Positions 20,086-32,389 of a stretch of 64,000 nt of DNA are shown piece by piece. The stretch comes from Humulus lupulus (lineage: Eukaryota > Streptophyta > Magnoliopsida > Rosales > Cannabaceae): the NCBI RefSeq assembly GCF_963169125.1, contig NC_084798.1, positions 104,301,970 to 104,365,969 on the forward strand, given 5' to 3'. The translations under genes were made by a program, and so were the position numbers. The stretch's first letter is position 1, and each line of letters begins with the position of its first letter. Under the pieces are notes generated by a model, which saw only the letters and a list, made by a program, of their open reading frames with translations, ran no database searches and was not told where the DNA came from.

Positions 20086-22438
20086 CGTAACGACCCAAAA
20101 TCACTAATAAGGCTTAAGGGCCTCGATTAGCGTGCTGGGAGGGCATAATTGGTATACGTGTGCTTTTATGGTTTAATGCATGATTATGTGACATGCATGA
20201 TTAATATCATATATGACTATGTGATATGCATGCTTGTGAGTATTAGATATGCATGTGGGCCCTTTATAGTTTATAAGGGCATATTTGTAATTTTGGCCTA
20301 TTGAGGGCATAAATGTGATAAATTGTTGAGACCACATTATTATGTGGATATATTAGTAGCATATGGCTCGAGACGGTCCTAGTGAGCGGATTGGTGAAAT
20401 AGTCACAGCGGTATTTAATACCCGCCTCAGGGGAGCCTGGGGGTATTTGAAAGGAAATTTAGTGGATATTTTGGGAATTATGGATATTGAATAAGTATTT
20501 GGTGATTAATTAGTTACGATGGGATTAATTGGTAACGGTAGGAACACTCGAGGAATTAGAGAGAACTGGGAGCGAAATGACTATTTTACCCCTAGGAACA
20601 ACTTGAGGATGAATAAACTGTAAGGGGTATTATGGTCTTCTAGGGGCTGAGAGATATACTTAGGAAAAAAATAAGAATTCACTAGAAACTTAAAGAATCC
20701 TCTAAAACTCTCCTCTCTAGCTCCACCTCACGGTTTCTCTCTCTCACTCTCTCAAAATGCTTTGAAGCTAAGGAAGGAAGAAGGGCAGACGCATAGGTCT
20801 TAAGCTGGAAAACAGAGGAGAATTCAAGGATTTGGCTGGGTTTGGACTGGTTCAAGCTGAGGGGAACTAAGTTAAAGTCAGCCAGAGGATTTTGAGGAGA
20901 TTAAGTCACCAATTCATGTAAGATTTCAACTTCCATTCTTTGAATTGAGCTGAGTAGTCTTGAAGCTTAGAACATGTAATTCTGGGTTCTTGGGTATAAG
21001 TTAATGGATGAATTGCTACTGAGTTGTGGTATAGACTTTAGTATGTATTGTTGTGATTTTGTGTTTGAATTGGGTGATTACAAGCCTTGAATTCATAGTT
21101 AGCTTGATTATGGATGGGGAGGAGTATTAGGTGAAACTCTGGGGAAAGTTGGCCCGGAGAAACATGAGGAAAAACCCAAAATTTCTAGGCTCGAAGGTTT
21201 GCACCGCGACCCATCCTTGCAATGCCGCGACGCGTGTGGCCATTTGGCCCTTGGATGCTCTCTAAGATGTGGGCGCGCCACGACCCATTAAGCCAAGTCG
21301 TGGCCCGCATCCCCTATGCCTTAGATTTTGGGTCTCTCACTTGGGGGAAAGTCGTAATCCACTAAGCCAGGTCGTGACCCACCTAGAGATTTTTTAGCAT
21401 TAAAGTGGTTTCTAGATTTGGTAAGGCTCGAGGGTTTGAACCAAGGCACTCGAGACAATTTCTACTACCCGGTTTAGTAGGAATTGTGGTCTCGGAGGCT
21501 AGTTTTTATCTCCTAAACTTTTATTTGGATTGGAAGTTAACAATTACCCATTGGAAACTGTGACTAGGTTTATCACCAAGGCTCGGGACTGAGGATCGTG
21601 CTTGGGACCATTCCATTATCTCCGTTCAGAATTAAAGGTAAGAAAACGGTACCCTTGTGTGGCTATGTTAGGACTGAGATTCCCTGTATTTGGATATATA
21701 TGTTGTATAATTGTGATAATTCCATGTGAGCACGAAATGAATGACCTAAGAGAGTCGAGGGCTGACAATTTAGGCACAGGACGCAGCTAGGCCACTATGA
21801 GTTGTGGTCAACTGGATAAACACTAGACTAGACCTAAGCAAGCCAGAGTCAGTGGATTAAATAGACGGTGCGACCTAAGTGCGTCGACCCTAACTATTGC
21901 ATGTTGATTGAGATGAATTGTTGAATATAAATGTTTATTGTTGTTAGCTTGATGTTATGACTTGTTGAATATCTGGTTAACTGTCTGGTGAATTAATTGA
22001 TTATGTATTATTGCTATGGTTTTCTTGCTGGGCCTTGGTTCATGGGTGCTACGTGGTGCAGGTAAAGGCAAGGGTAAGCTAGACCAACCTTGAGTTGGAG
22101 AGCTCTGGGGGTGAGGTGTACATTGTCAACTACTCGTCCACCACGGCCGAGGGAATGTACAGGGGCAGAAGCCTAAAACATGTATTTTTGCATTAGAATG
22201 GCCACTGATTGTATATAAATTTTGAGAATTTGTAAATTGTCTTTTAAACCCTTCTTTTGGGATCCCATGTACCAAACATCTATTTTAATTAAAGTTAACC
22301 GTTTATGATCAAAATCTTTTAAGCCTAACCTGATTATGACTTTAGGATCACATTTTTTTTATTCAAATGACTTGATTAGCAAGTCTTGCACTATTTCAAA
22401 TACACAGTGTAACGGTATTGGTTATCCAGAATGTTACA
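20086..22438 (+). mobile_element. Solo LTR (Tekay-like), plus strand, inside the antisense gene of C
   Basis: It starts CGTAACGACCCAAAATC (expected TG, here CG) and ends GAATGTTACA; 2353 bp. Flanks are ATGCG (20081-20085) and GTGCT (22439-22443), each one change from ATGCT. Removing the LTR plus one copy of ATGCT restores the accessory-gene frame, which supports that target site. It contains the donor-like AAAGGTAAGAAAACGG site (about 21638), the palindrome module with CCGCGAC/GTCGTGAC repeats (21200-21385) and GGGATCCC (22259-22266). Confidence 0.9.
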
Positions 22439-23440
22439 GTGCTGCTCAAGCTGATATTGCCCCCAACACGGAAATGGGAAAGAGATCCTGGTTAAGCGTA
22501 TGGATCTCTACTCGTTAGAGAGCGATGAGGATACCCCACTTGGAGCCATTGGCTTCTTGGAGGGAGTGACAAAGAGTGATCTGACACTGCCTATTTGCAC
22601 TTATTTATAGTCTACTTGTTTATTTCTGCATATTTTGACCCTGCCCGTTCTACTTTCTGACCACTTATTTTTGTTAATTTTTCTGACTTCCTTCCTTTTA
22701 ATGTTGTAGAACTTCTTGGCGCTTAGCTATGCTCACCACCGGGTCAAGATGGTGAAAAAGCAGGTGGGAAATTTACTGAAGGATTCTGAAGAGAATGCCT
22801 CTCTGAAAGCCCAGATTGAACATCTGACCAAAGACACTGAAGGAACTTCCCAATAGAACTAGGAGCTGAAAAAGACTGCCGAGCGGTTCTTGGTGGAGAA
22901 TGAGGATCTCAAAGTTTCCTAAAAGATAAGGGAGTTATATGTCAACCGGTTGGAGACAAGGGTAGATAAACTCAAGAAAATAGCCCTAAACAATGCTGAG
23001 GAGGGGAGGGCAGTCCAGAAGGAAAAATAAGACTTGGAGGATGCTCTTAATGGCGAAAAAGCTGCAAGGGTCGTCGATGTCGTGGCTTATGAGGCTTTTG
23101 GCACGAGTACCTTCTACGACTTCTGGGTGCGCAATAAGGGGGTCAACTACAATTGTCTGGGAGAGGCTTTTGATGAGCTTATGAAGTATTGTACTAAGCA
23201 AGAACATGTTGAGGCCCAGACTGTGACTACTGAACAAATTCCAATTTTTCAAGATACGACTTTCTCTATCACCGAACAAGATAATGTGGGCGAGCATGTT
23301 AATGCACCATCCCTCTAGGATTTTGCTCTGCCCTCTGATCCAAATGCTTTAGCTGACACCTCTATCCCTGCCAACTAGCCTCAAGACCCGCCTGTCGTCC
23401 AGCCCCAAGACCAACCAATTGACCAGCCTCAAGACCATTG
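22439..23440 (+). pseudogene. Antisense accessory gene of element C, coiled-coil C-terminal part
   Basis: After the inserted LTR, coding-like sequence resumes (EYAAQADIAPNTEMGKRS, then MDLYSLESDEDTPLGAIGF). A likely intron ends at about 22709 (TTTAATGTTGTAG). The next exon encodes a charged coiled-coil: MVKKQVGNLLKDSEENASLK, then LKKTAERFLVENEDLK and VNRLETRVDKLKK. An acidic C-terminal region follows, including DALNGEKAARVVDVVAYEAF, and finally a Pro/Gln/Asp-rich tail (PQDPPVVQPQDQPIDQPQDH) before a stop near 23439. Several in-frame stops show it is dead. The coiled coil suggests self-assembly, which is inference. Confidence 0.6.
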
Positions 23441-24400
23441 ACGTACTTAACATCTCTAGCTTTTCTTTTATTTCTTGCAGAGAAAAAAAATGGCTGAGCC
23501 GAGCAGTTTTCATCTAGAGCAATCTTTTATTTTTGTAAAGACAACATGGCTGAGCCAAGCAGCCTTTAATCTGGAACACTCTTAACACTAATCTATGAAA
23601 TGCTTCTTGATTTGACTATATATCTGCTCGTACCTTATTTTATATTACTACTTGACATACTATTTTTCTAGAGCTATGCGACTCTGTTTGTTGAAGCTGA
23701 TCAAATTTTTGAATGATATGTTAACAAAAACTATTTAACCCCATCTACAAAAATTGTTTTATGGCTCTTTTTTTGCTTGGTACATACTGAGCAACGCGCA
23801 AGAACTTTAACATTAATAAAAATTAACATTTTTAAGTCCTTTTAATTACACACTTTTTCCTTTGTTTGTCCTTGTAACACTATGGTGCCCCCCAAGTGGC
23901 CAAGCAGGATTCATAACTCTTGGGTTATCCTTTTGGTCACTTGCCAACTGACCTGAGTTGCTCTCAATAACTTGTTCAGGACCACCTGGGTTTCCCAATA
24001 CCTATAAAGGTTTCATACACTGCCGAAAATCCATGAAATACATCACTAGTTAGCAAGATAATCATTGTTAAGTAAGGGTTGTAAAAATGGACAAATATCG
24101 TGTCTTATTGATTAAAAATTAACCATACAAGCTGCATCACTACAATCGTAGCTTACATTCATAAATACTAATTATTACAATAAACGGGCGAATCTTGCTT
24201 GTGCATAATTAATATAGCTAACTTGAGCTGGTCAGTGGTAGGGGCAGTTAGTGCCTGTATTGGCCAGTCAACGATTACTTAAAAGTGATATTTATTGGTA
24301 GTACTTCCTCATGTGTTCCCCATTCCTGTAATGGGGGACAGACACTAGTTGGAGATATTTTTCATACTGTGCTATCTTGTATGTGCCAAGTGATACTATC
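23441..24400. other. Spacer between antisense gene and integrase of C
   Basis: AT-rich sequence with no convincing coding frame. It contains a duplicated segment, ATGGCTGAGCC(G/A)AGCAG at about 23490 and 23547, in what would be the 3' UTR of the antisense gene. The two gene ends converge here, so termination signals for both are expected but not identifiable by eye. Confidence 0.5.
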
Positions 24401-25480
24401 TTTGTAACTTTGTAAGAACCTTCCCAACATGGACATAGTACTCCTGCTGAGGCATCTCGAGTTTCTGGGAATATTCTTCGGAGAACTAAATCGCCTATAT
24501 CGAACTTATGTTCCTTGACTCTGGAGTTGAATACCAGACAACTTTTTACTCATGGGCAGTCAGGCGTATGTTGGACCTTTTGCGTCTTTCTTCAATCTGG
24601 TATAAGGATTCGGCTAGTAGCTGGTGGTTATGATCTTGGTCATATGCCACATGCCGATAAGATGGGGGAGTCACCTCAACTAGCAGCATTGCTTCATACC
24701 CATATGTGAGTGCAAATGGGGTATCACCAGTGGCTATTTGCTCGGTCGTCTTGTATTCCAAAGTACTTCAGGCAATCTTTAAGGCCAATTTCTTTTAGCC
24801 TCTTCTAGATGCTTCTTCAGAGTGTCTTTGAGAATCTTGTCAATTGCTTCTACCTGCCCATTTTCTTGAGGGTGGGAGACTGCTGAAAAGCTTTTTGTGA
24901 TGCCATGCTAGGCACAGAATTCAGAGAACAGTTGGCTGTCAAACTGGGTGCCATTGTCGAACACAATTTTCTGGGGTAGACTAGATCTACATATTATATT
25001 TTTCACTATAAAGTCGAGTACTTTTTTTGCAGTGATGGTTGCCAGTGGCTCGGCTTCCATCCACATGGTGAAGTAATCAACTACTACTACTGCTTATTGT
25101 ACTCCCCCATTTCCCTTTAGTAACCGACCAATAAGGTCAATTCCCCAAATGGCGAAGGGCCATGGACTTGGCATTTGAGTAAGCTCATTTGGGGCTGCTC
25201 GGGGTATTTTGGCAAACCTCTGACACTTGTCACATTTTTGAACATATGCAAATGCATCTTCATTCATAGGTGGCTAGAAGTAACCTTGCCTTAGAATCTT
25301 TTTAGATAGACTTTGCCACCAAGCGTGACTCTTTCAAAAAACCACATGTACCTCTTCCAATAGCCATCTTGATTCTGTTTGGTTGACACATCTCAACAAT
25401 GGCATGGAAAATCCCCTTCTGTAAATAACCTCTCCTAGGATTGAGTACAGAGTAGCTTTCGTCATCAGTTTTTAAAACTC
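24401..25480 (-). pseudogene. Element C integrase
   Basis: Tat-type integrase. Reading right to left: a zinc-domain end with CDKCQRFAKIPRAAPNEL, the first catalytic Asp in WGIDLIGRLLKGNGG, the second in VFDNGTQFDSQLFSEF, and the Glu in HPQENGQVEAIDKILKD. The C-terminal part reads TGDTPFALTYGYEAMLLVE. All three catalytic residues are present, but stops interrupt the frame (after NGGVQ and after SEFCA). Confidence 0.88.
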
Positions 25481-25689
25481 ATTACAGTTGCTAGGCAGGG
25501 TTCCGTGCTCTAGATAAGCTACAATTGGGGTCATCTCGGATGGAGTGTTGTCTATCAGATGGACTGGCTCTTGCTGGTTGATATTGGGTTTGGCGAGGTA
25601 CTCAATGCGGACCATGTTGGCCTTGTTCACTACAACACTATTGGCCAGTGCATCCGCTGTTGCGTTCTGTTCCCTTGGTATCTGCTAGA

Positions 25690-26110
25690 TAGTGTATTTT
25701 TTGAATGGAACAAGCAAGTTCTTGATTTCGCTATGGTAAGACATCATTTTCCCCCAGGGCAGTATACTCACTGAGAATCTGATTGACAACCGCCTGCGAA
25801 TCGCTGTATTTGTCCAATAATTCAGCCCTCATTTCTCTCATCAACTTCAGGCCTGTGATTAGTGCTTCATACTCTGCTTCATTATTGGATGCATTAAAAC
25901 CAAAGTGAAGTGTGAAATGGATGCACTACCCTTCAGGTGTTATTAATGTAAGACCGGCCCTGGAAAACAATTCGATAGACGAGCCATCGATATGCAGATT
26001 CTAGACTTGTGCTTCATTTTCAGAATGAATAGTACTAAACTCTGGTAGTTCGATGTTCTACTCAGTAGCTATACTGGGTAGTGGTCCAAATTCTAATGGC
26101 TGCTCGACCA
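25690..26110 (-). pseudogene. Element C second RNase H (archaeal-type, aRNH)
   Basis: A second RNase H lies between the classical RNase H and integrase. It has HIDGSSIELFSRAGL with the first Asp, FNASNNEAEYEALITGLKLM with the Glu, and DKYSDSQAVVNQIL with the next Asp. This aRNH is an acquired domain characteristic of the Tat/Ogre lineage. Stops occur before the first motif and after ENDVLP. Confidence 0.87.
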
Positions 26111-26543
26111 TCTGTTTGTCCAACTCTAGTACACCTGTACACTCAGCTATAAAGTCTGCTAGAGCCTGACCTTTAATTATTATCCGAGGCTGGTAGGTTA
26201 CCTCATATTGTCCCAACTCTATTGCCTATTTGAGTAGCCGGCTAGAGGTGTCCGACTTCTTCATGACTTGGCGTAATGGCTGGTCGGTAAAGACCTTGAT
26301 GGGATGAGCATAGAATTATGGGTGAAGTTTTCTGGAGGACAAAAGCAGGCTGTAAGCCAAATTTTCAATTAGAACGTACCTGCTTTCTGCCCTCATCAAC
26401 CTTTTAATAACATTGTAGACTGGGTGTTGGACTCTGTTTTCTTCTCTGACAAGGACTGCACTGACAGCGTGTTCCGTTACTGCCATGTATATGCATAGTT
26501 CTTCACTTTCCAAGGGTTTTGAAAGGAACGAGGGTTGTGCCAA
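26111..26543 (-). pseudogene. Element C RNase H (gypsy type)
   Basis: This classical RNase H joins directly to RT. LCIYMAVTEHAVSAVLVREE has replaced the usual catalytic Asp (YLAVS-type sequence), as is common in Tat elements with a second RNase H. The frame is open from 26543 to about 26316 (ESRYVLIENLAYSLLLSSRK), then decays. Confidence 0.83.
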
Positions 26544-27452
26544 CTATTGTTTTAGAGCTTGGAAGGCTTGTTCGCACTCCCTAGTGGATTCAAATTTCTT
26601 GCTCCCCATGATGATGTTGCAAAATGGAACACACTTATTAGTAATTTTGGATACAAGCCTACTTAGTGTTGCTATATGCCCTGTTAGGCTTTGCACGTCT
26701 TTGATCCTGGCTGCTGAGTGCATGTCCAGTAGCACTTTTATTTTTTCGGGGTTTGCTTCTATTCCCCTGGAATTTACTATAAACCACAAAAATTTACCCG
26801 AAGTTACACCAAAGGAGCATTTCAAAGGGTTCAGTTTCATTTTGTACTGCCTCATTATGATAAAACATTCTTCCAAGTTGCCAATTTACCCACCAACCTT
26901 TTTGGACATCACTAACATATCATCAACATAGACCTCCATGTTATTTCCTATATGATCTCTGAATATACGTTTTACCAGCAGTTGATATGTAGCTCCAACA
27001 TTTATCAGGCCGAATGGTATGACTCTATAGAAGTATAGCCCCACGTCTGTGCGAAAATTGGTGTACTCCTGGTCGGGGGGATGCATGCTCATTTGGTTGT
27101 ATGTCGAGTAGGCATCCATAAATGTTAAAATCTTGTGACCGACTGTAACATCCACTAGTTTGTCAATTCCTTGAAGTGTGAAGTTGTTTTTTGGGCATGC
27201 TTTATTTAAATTTGTGAAGTCAATGCATACCATCCATTTTCCATTAGGTCTTGGTACCAATACGGGGTTCGACACCCATACTGGGTAAAATGCTTCCTTA
27301 ATGAAATTATTATTCTGAAGTTTCTCCACCTCCTCCTTCAATGCCTTAGCCTTATCTTTATCAAGTAACCTCATCTTCTGTTGTACGAGCTTGAAGTGGT
27401 CGGTATTAATATTAAACATGTGGCTTAAAAATGTTGGACAGATCCCAACCAT
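26544..27452 (-). pseudogene. Element C reverse transcriptase
   Basis: Tat-type RT. KALKEEVEKLQNNNFIKEAF leads to NGKWMVCIDFTNLNKACPK, then LTFMDAYSTYNQMSMHPPDQ with the first catalytic Asp, YRVIPFGLINVGATYQLLV and MEVYVDDMLVMSKK with the catalytic DD. The thumb/connection continues in MKLNPLKCSFGVTSGKFLWF and ARIKDVQSLTGHIATLSRLV. A frame break lies near 26880. Motif residues of the active site are intact. Confidence 0.92.
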
Positions 27453-27699
27453 ATCCTCATGGGACCAGGAAAAAACATCTTGGATGTTAGGAAGGAACTG
27501 GATCTAAGTGGATCTTATGTCCCCAGACAGCCCTTTCCCCACCTTGACAACCCTAGTCGGGAACTCTAGATCAACTGGGACTTATTCGAATTCTTCAACT
27601 GGGACTACTCCCGTATCAATATCCCCAAAATGGGGGTCTATTTCCTCCCCCCCTCCCTCATTTTGGGTTGCATCCTATTTTTGGTTACTGGGACCTGCA

Positions 27700-28250
27700 G
27701 GTTGTGTCATGGAGATTGCCTTTCCTACCTTTTTCACTAAAGAGTTATAACATTCTCTAGCTACTAATTGATTCTGCTTGAGACATCTGATACCTTCCTC
27801 AATTGGAAACTTGAGGAGCAAATGGAAGATTGAAGTTACTGCTCAGAGATCATAAATGGTTGGTCGGCCTATAATTGCATTATACGTAGATGGGATATTG
27901 ATTAAAACAAACAAGGCCATGAAAATGTTGCTCTTAGGTGTTTCCCCCACCATTAGAGGCTGCCTTATGCTTCCTGCTGGGGCCATGTCACTTCCTATGA
28001 ATCCGTACAGAAGCTGCTTGCATGGCTCTAGATCTTTGATGCTCAACTTCATTCATTCCAGGGTATTCTTGAACATGATGTTGGCGGATGACCCATGGTC
28101 AATCATCGTTCGGGCCACAATCATGGTGGAAATCTAGACTTCCACAACCAAAGGGTCATTATGTGGATGACGCATCCAAAATGTCGTCCTCGCTGAATAT
28201 GATGGGCTCACACTCATAGTGAGGCTGTTTTGGAGTACGCTCCTAGACAT
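27700..28250 (-). pseudogene. Element C protease region
   Basis: The segment ending NIPSTYNAIIGRPTIYDL is the conserved end of the Tat protease domain, where YNAIIGRP is diagnostic. The upstream catalytic Asp region (about 28080-28120, reading like MIDHGSSANIMF) keeps a recognisable D-x-GSSA motif in a different frame. Confidence 0.78.
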
Positions 28251-29723
28251 CCAACACATCATCGTACTAATTGTATCTAAGGGAACAAGCGTATTTTTCT
28301 CGTATTAATGGCCAAATGCGGTCCTCCATAGATCATATCTAGGCGAACAATAACTGGCGGTGGTAAGAGAGGTTCATTACCTTGATACTGTTGCGGGGAC
28401 TGTAGCTGAGGATGTTGGTCAACAGTCGGCCGTACATACCTCTTCAGATGAGCATTGTTCTGCTGAATGAGGAATTCTATCTCTTTTTTTAGGTGGTTAG
28501 ATTCATTGGTTTCATGACAATAGTCATTGTGAAACTGGTAGAATTTAGTCATATCCCGTCTGTTAACATCCTTCCTCATTGGTGGAGGTCTTCTATACGG
28601 TACGATCGTTTGGGTAGCATTGAAAACATCTATGCAGGGCTCAAACAGGATGGAGTAAGTAGTAAACTTAGGAACATATTCTCGAGTTTTGCGCTACTCG
28701 GTAGTTTTAGGCTTCTTGCTGCCATTCTAATTATTACTTCTTCCAGCCCCGTTACTCTGTTTGCCATTTTTGCCCCCACTTTTATTTTCTCCTGCTATGT
28801 TAGTGGTATTCCCAGCTTCTATTTTTCCCTGCCCAGCAGTTGCTTGAGTTGGATTATCTACCTTCTATTCAGCTTCCTCAAGCTTAATAAATTCTTCTAC
28901 TCGATCAAGGAATTCTTGGGTCGTATGCGTAGACTTTCTCTTCAAGCTGCTCCAAAATAGGATTTTTACTTTGATTCCTGAGTTAATGACTATCTATTTA
29001 CCATCATCGCTCATGGATTTCACCCTGGTGGCCTCCTGCATGAAACGCTGAATGTAGTCCTTTAAAGAGTCATTATCTCATTTTTTTACGTCCACCAGGT
29101 CATTTGGCTCAGTCGGAAGGAGCATTGCCGAAGAAATTTGGGAATAGAATATGTGTACAAATCTATCCCATGATATAGTTGGGTCTAGATGCACCTTGAA
29201 GAACCACTACTGGGCAATTTCTGACAGGGTGGCAGGGAAGATCCTGCACCTAGCATCATCCCGAACCTCTTGGAGATTAGTTTGTATTTCAAAGTTGTGA
29301 ACATGGGACATTGGGTCTTCCCATCAAGTGTACATCTTCCATGTTGGCATCTTGAATTTGACAGGTATCGACAGCTAGTTAATACATTCTGAAAACGGGG
29401 AACCTCTCTGCCTCTCCATTTCAGTATCGTCAACTTGGGAGTTGTCAGGTCTCTTACAAATTGCATTAACAGATCCAACTAGGCCTAGATGTTTAGGTCT
29501 GCAGCTACCTGGGGCTGTGCTGCATTGCGAACCTCATCCATTCTCGGGTCCCGAACAGGCTTAGGCGGAGCTATGTTATTCGAGTCCTGGTTTTCCCAAC
29601 TGCAATTGAGAGCATCTCGTAAATCTTCACCTCCCTTAGGGCCCATTCGATTGAATACAAAGTTTGTTCGTGGCCTTTCCCTAGCGTTCTATCTATATGC
29701 TCGTCCTGGTACTGGAGGTACTC
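28251..29723 (-). pseudogene. Element C gag, central and C-terminal part
   Basis: Tat gag is in pieces. The capsid-like core is at 29185-29478 and further left. A knuckle-like motif at 28480-28550 (KFYQFHNDYCHETNESNHLK) corresponds to the Tat CRFHxxHGHxTExC motif, with the first Cys lost. Multiple stops are present. Gag is cut at 29723 by element D and resumes at 36837. Confidence 0.78.
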
Positions 29724-31210
29724 TCATAAGTCTAGGAATTACAGTTATTTTACTGCTTTTTAAACTTATATTTTTATAAAGAAAAGAGTGGTTTAGGGTG
29801 TTTTGTAGTGTCTTTATTTTAGTTTTTGTCAAATATTAAATATAATAAGATAATATTAAATATTAGTATAATGCTAGAAAAATTTATCCTAAATTGTGAA
29901 ATTTTTCCTTGGCAGGTGGTTAGTAGAATTTTGGACATTTTTAGAACGATTTGAAGCTTAAAGTGAATCAGGAATTTTGGATGCTGCAGCATTGAAGCAG
30001 CATTACGTTATGGCGGTCTGTTACTTCAAAGGCCCACGTGGGAAAGTAATTGGCCAACTCAGTTTTTTGGATTTATGTGATTTGGGCTGAGCAGTAACTA
30101 AAATGGTTTTGGGCCCCTAAAATCTTTTGGTCCATTAGGCTTTAAAAGAATTAAAAGAAAAAAAAAACATGGAAAGAAAGAAAATAATAATAGGCCCACG
30201 TGGGATTATTTTGGAAGAAAAGGGGAAATGACCTAACCTATCATTATTATCAATTGCCCATTTTTTTGAGATACACATACAGTAGAAGCAAGGGAAAACC
30301 AGCAGCCACCATTGAAGAAATTGGAGAATGCAAAAAAAGAAAAAGAGGAAGAAAGAGAAGGATTCAAGAGAGGACGACCATTTTGGGAACATCTTTTGGG
30401 CTTGATTCTCTTACCCTTCTCCTGAATATTTTATTTTCTTTTTCTTGTATTTTCTAAACTATAATTTATTTTGGTAAGGGAGTTTTTGATATATTTATTA
30501 TGAGCTAAACATAGCTAGAATAATTATTGATCCCTAATGTGTGAATTGGTACTTTGTTGATGATGTTTAATGCAATTTGAGGTTTACACATTCAAGTGAT
30601 TTTAATGTTGAAATGTTTGCTATTGTTTGATCACATTTAGTGAGCAATTGAGTTAATTAATAATTCTGAAAATATTTTAATTAATGGACATACAATTTGA
30701 ATGGTGCAAGATTAAGTTATTTGAATTTAATTTGTGTTAGTATAGACATATATAAATGCCTTGCATAATCTTTGTGGAATTGGTGCTTGATAAATATTCT
30801 TGAAGTTAGATTGGCATAGACATATGTTAGTTTAATTAGAGAATTGATACTACAGTGACTTCGATGGAAGCCTATGAACTAAATTGGAATTCTAGATTAA
30901 TTATTCCCAGTTTGCCACAACATTACTGCAACATTAGCATCAAATTTACACTTTAGGAGGAATTAATTATTCTAGCTTATCATCACTGTTTTGATCTCTC
31001 GTTCATTTGTCTATTTTATGTACTTTCTTGGATAGTTTTTAGGCTTAATCAAATCCTTATCACTTGCTTTGGTCCAAGTTGTTTAATATTAATTTTTGCA
31101 TGATTAATTACTAATTCAATCCATGTGGAGACGATACTCATTATCACTTTAATACTTGTTCGTCGACTATGTACACTTGCACAATTTTATTTGCTTAAAT
31201 TCACGCAATA
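29724..31210 (+). repeat. Element D 5' LTR
   Basis: It matches 35338-36831 throughout. It begins TCATAAGTCTAGGAATT and ends CACGCAATA just before the PBS. It has no long open frame. Confidence 0.93.
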
Positions 31211-31216
31211 AGTTTT

Positions 31217-31232
31217 TGGCGCCGTTGCCGGG
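31217..31232 (+). other. Element D primer binding site (tRNA-Asp type)
   Basis: TGGCGCCGTTGCCGGG lies six bases inside the 5' LTR. This is the PBS typical of Athila elements. Confidence 0.92.
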
Positions 31233-31367
31233 TATTGATTTAGTAAAATTTTTTTGTTAAAGTCAATTGCTTTTCAATTTTGTTTCTTAGTTTTCATTTG
31301 TTTATTTTTGTTTTTCCTTGTCCTATTTTATGCTTTTGTTTATTTGGTCCTTTTACGAGGTACTTAA

Positions 31368-32389
31368 GATGTCTCATCGAAAAGTCCTCCTTAACTTTAT
31401 TCAACATGATTTAGAGCCTTTACATAGAGCATGGTGGAGATGCAAAAATTTGTTCAAGAGGTTCCCTTATCATGGTTTTCCTAGAGAGTGTTTACTTGAA
31501 GTCTTTCTCAATGGGTTGCATGCCACCACAAGAGAATGGGTAGAAAGTGGAGATGGTACCACCAATGTCTATCAAATATCCATTGATGAAGCCTATTGGA
31601 TGTTGGAAGACATGGCGAAATACGATGAATGGTGTTGTTGGAATTCTCGAATAACCATCCAAGTTTGGGAGAATAATTTGAGCCATATGGAGCCTACTTT
31701 TGAAGATTGCACTCAAGAACCATGGGGGGAGACATTGGAAGATTTTCAAGACTTTATCAAAGAAGAACCTCAACAAGTGGATCAATCAAATTCGTTGGAG
31801 GCATTAATGATGGAGTTTTTTTTCTTCTAAAAATGATGTTGTCATTCAAAGCCAAGCGACATCCTTGAGGAATTTGGAGAATCAAGTTGATCTATTAGCT
31901 AATGAGTTATGTAATAGACCCCACAACGACATGTTTAGTGATATGGAAAATTCAAGGTGGAAAGAACAAAGTGGGGAGGTCATTTAGAGAAATGGTGAAG
32001 ATTTGGAGATTCTTTGGGAAATTTTTGAAAGGAAAAATGAGCGCACTTCAATCAAAAGTAGAGAAGAAAAGAGAGAGAAAATGCATTTCCATGATAATCA
32101 AGTCTTTGGTCTTCAATTTACAGAGTTGATGGTCATAGAAGAGTATGCATATGAAGATCCTTTTTGGCCACCACAACCTCCACAACCAATAGCATCGTAT
32201 CTTGGTGTCCATCACACTCAATCATCAAACACAAGTCGAGTTGAGAACATGAGCCCATCAATTCCACATCTTGTCATGGATGAGGGCGTCCACAATGAAG
32301 ACCCATGTGTGAGGGCATATGCCACTCTCTATGGGCGAAAGCCGCTCTTTGATGAGCACTTTTCAAAAAAGTTAAGCCGGTGTATTTAA
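31368..32389 (+). pseudogene. Element D gag-related gene
   Basis: Starting at MSHRKVLLNFIQHD, the protein contains an Athila-type gag segment (HRAWWRCKNLFKRFPYHGF, FLNGLHATTREWVESG, ISIDEAYWMLEDMAKYDEW). The frame breaks in a T-run at 31816-31825, then resumes with SLRNLENQVDLLANELCNRP, the conserved gag-to-protease linker of Athila. After a stop near 31986, an open frame runs to 32389 (32003-32389; EEYAYEDPFWPPQPPQPI). No zinc knuckle is seen. If it is a working trans-mobilised element only gag was kept, but this copy is broken. Confidence 0.8.
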
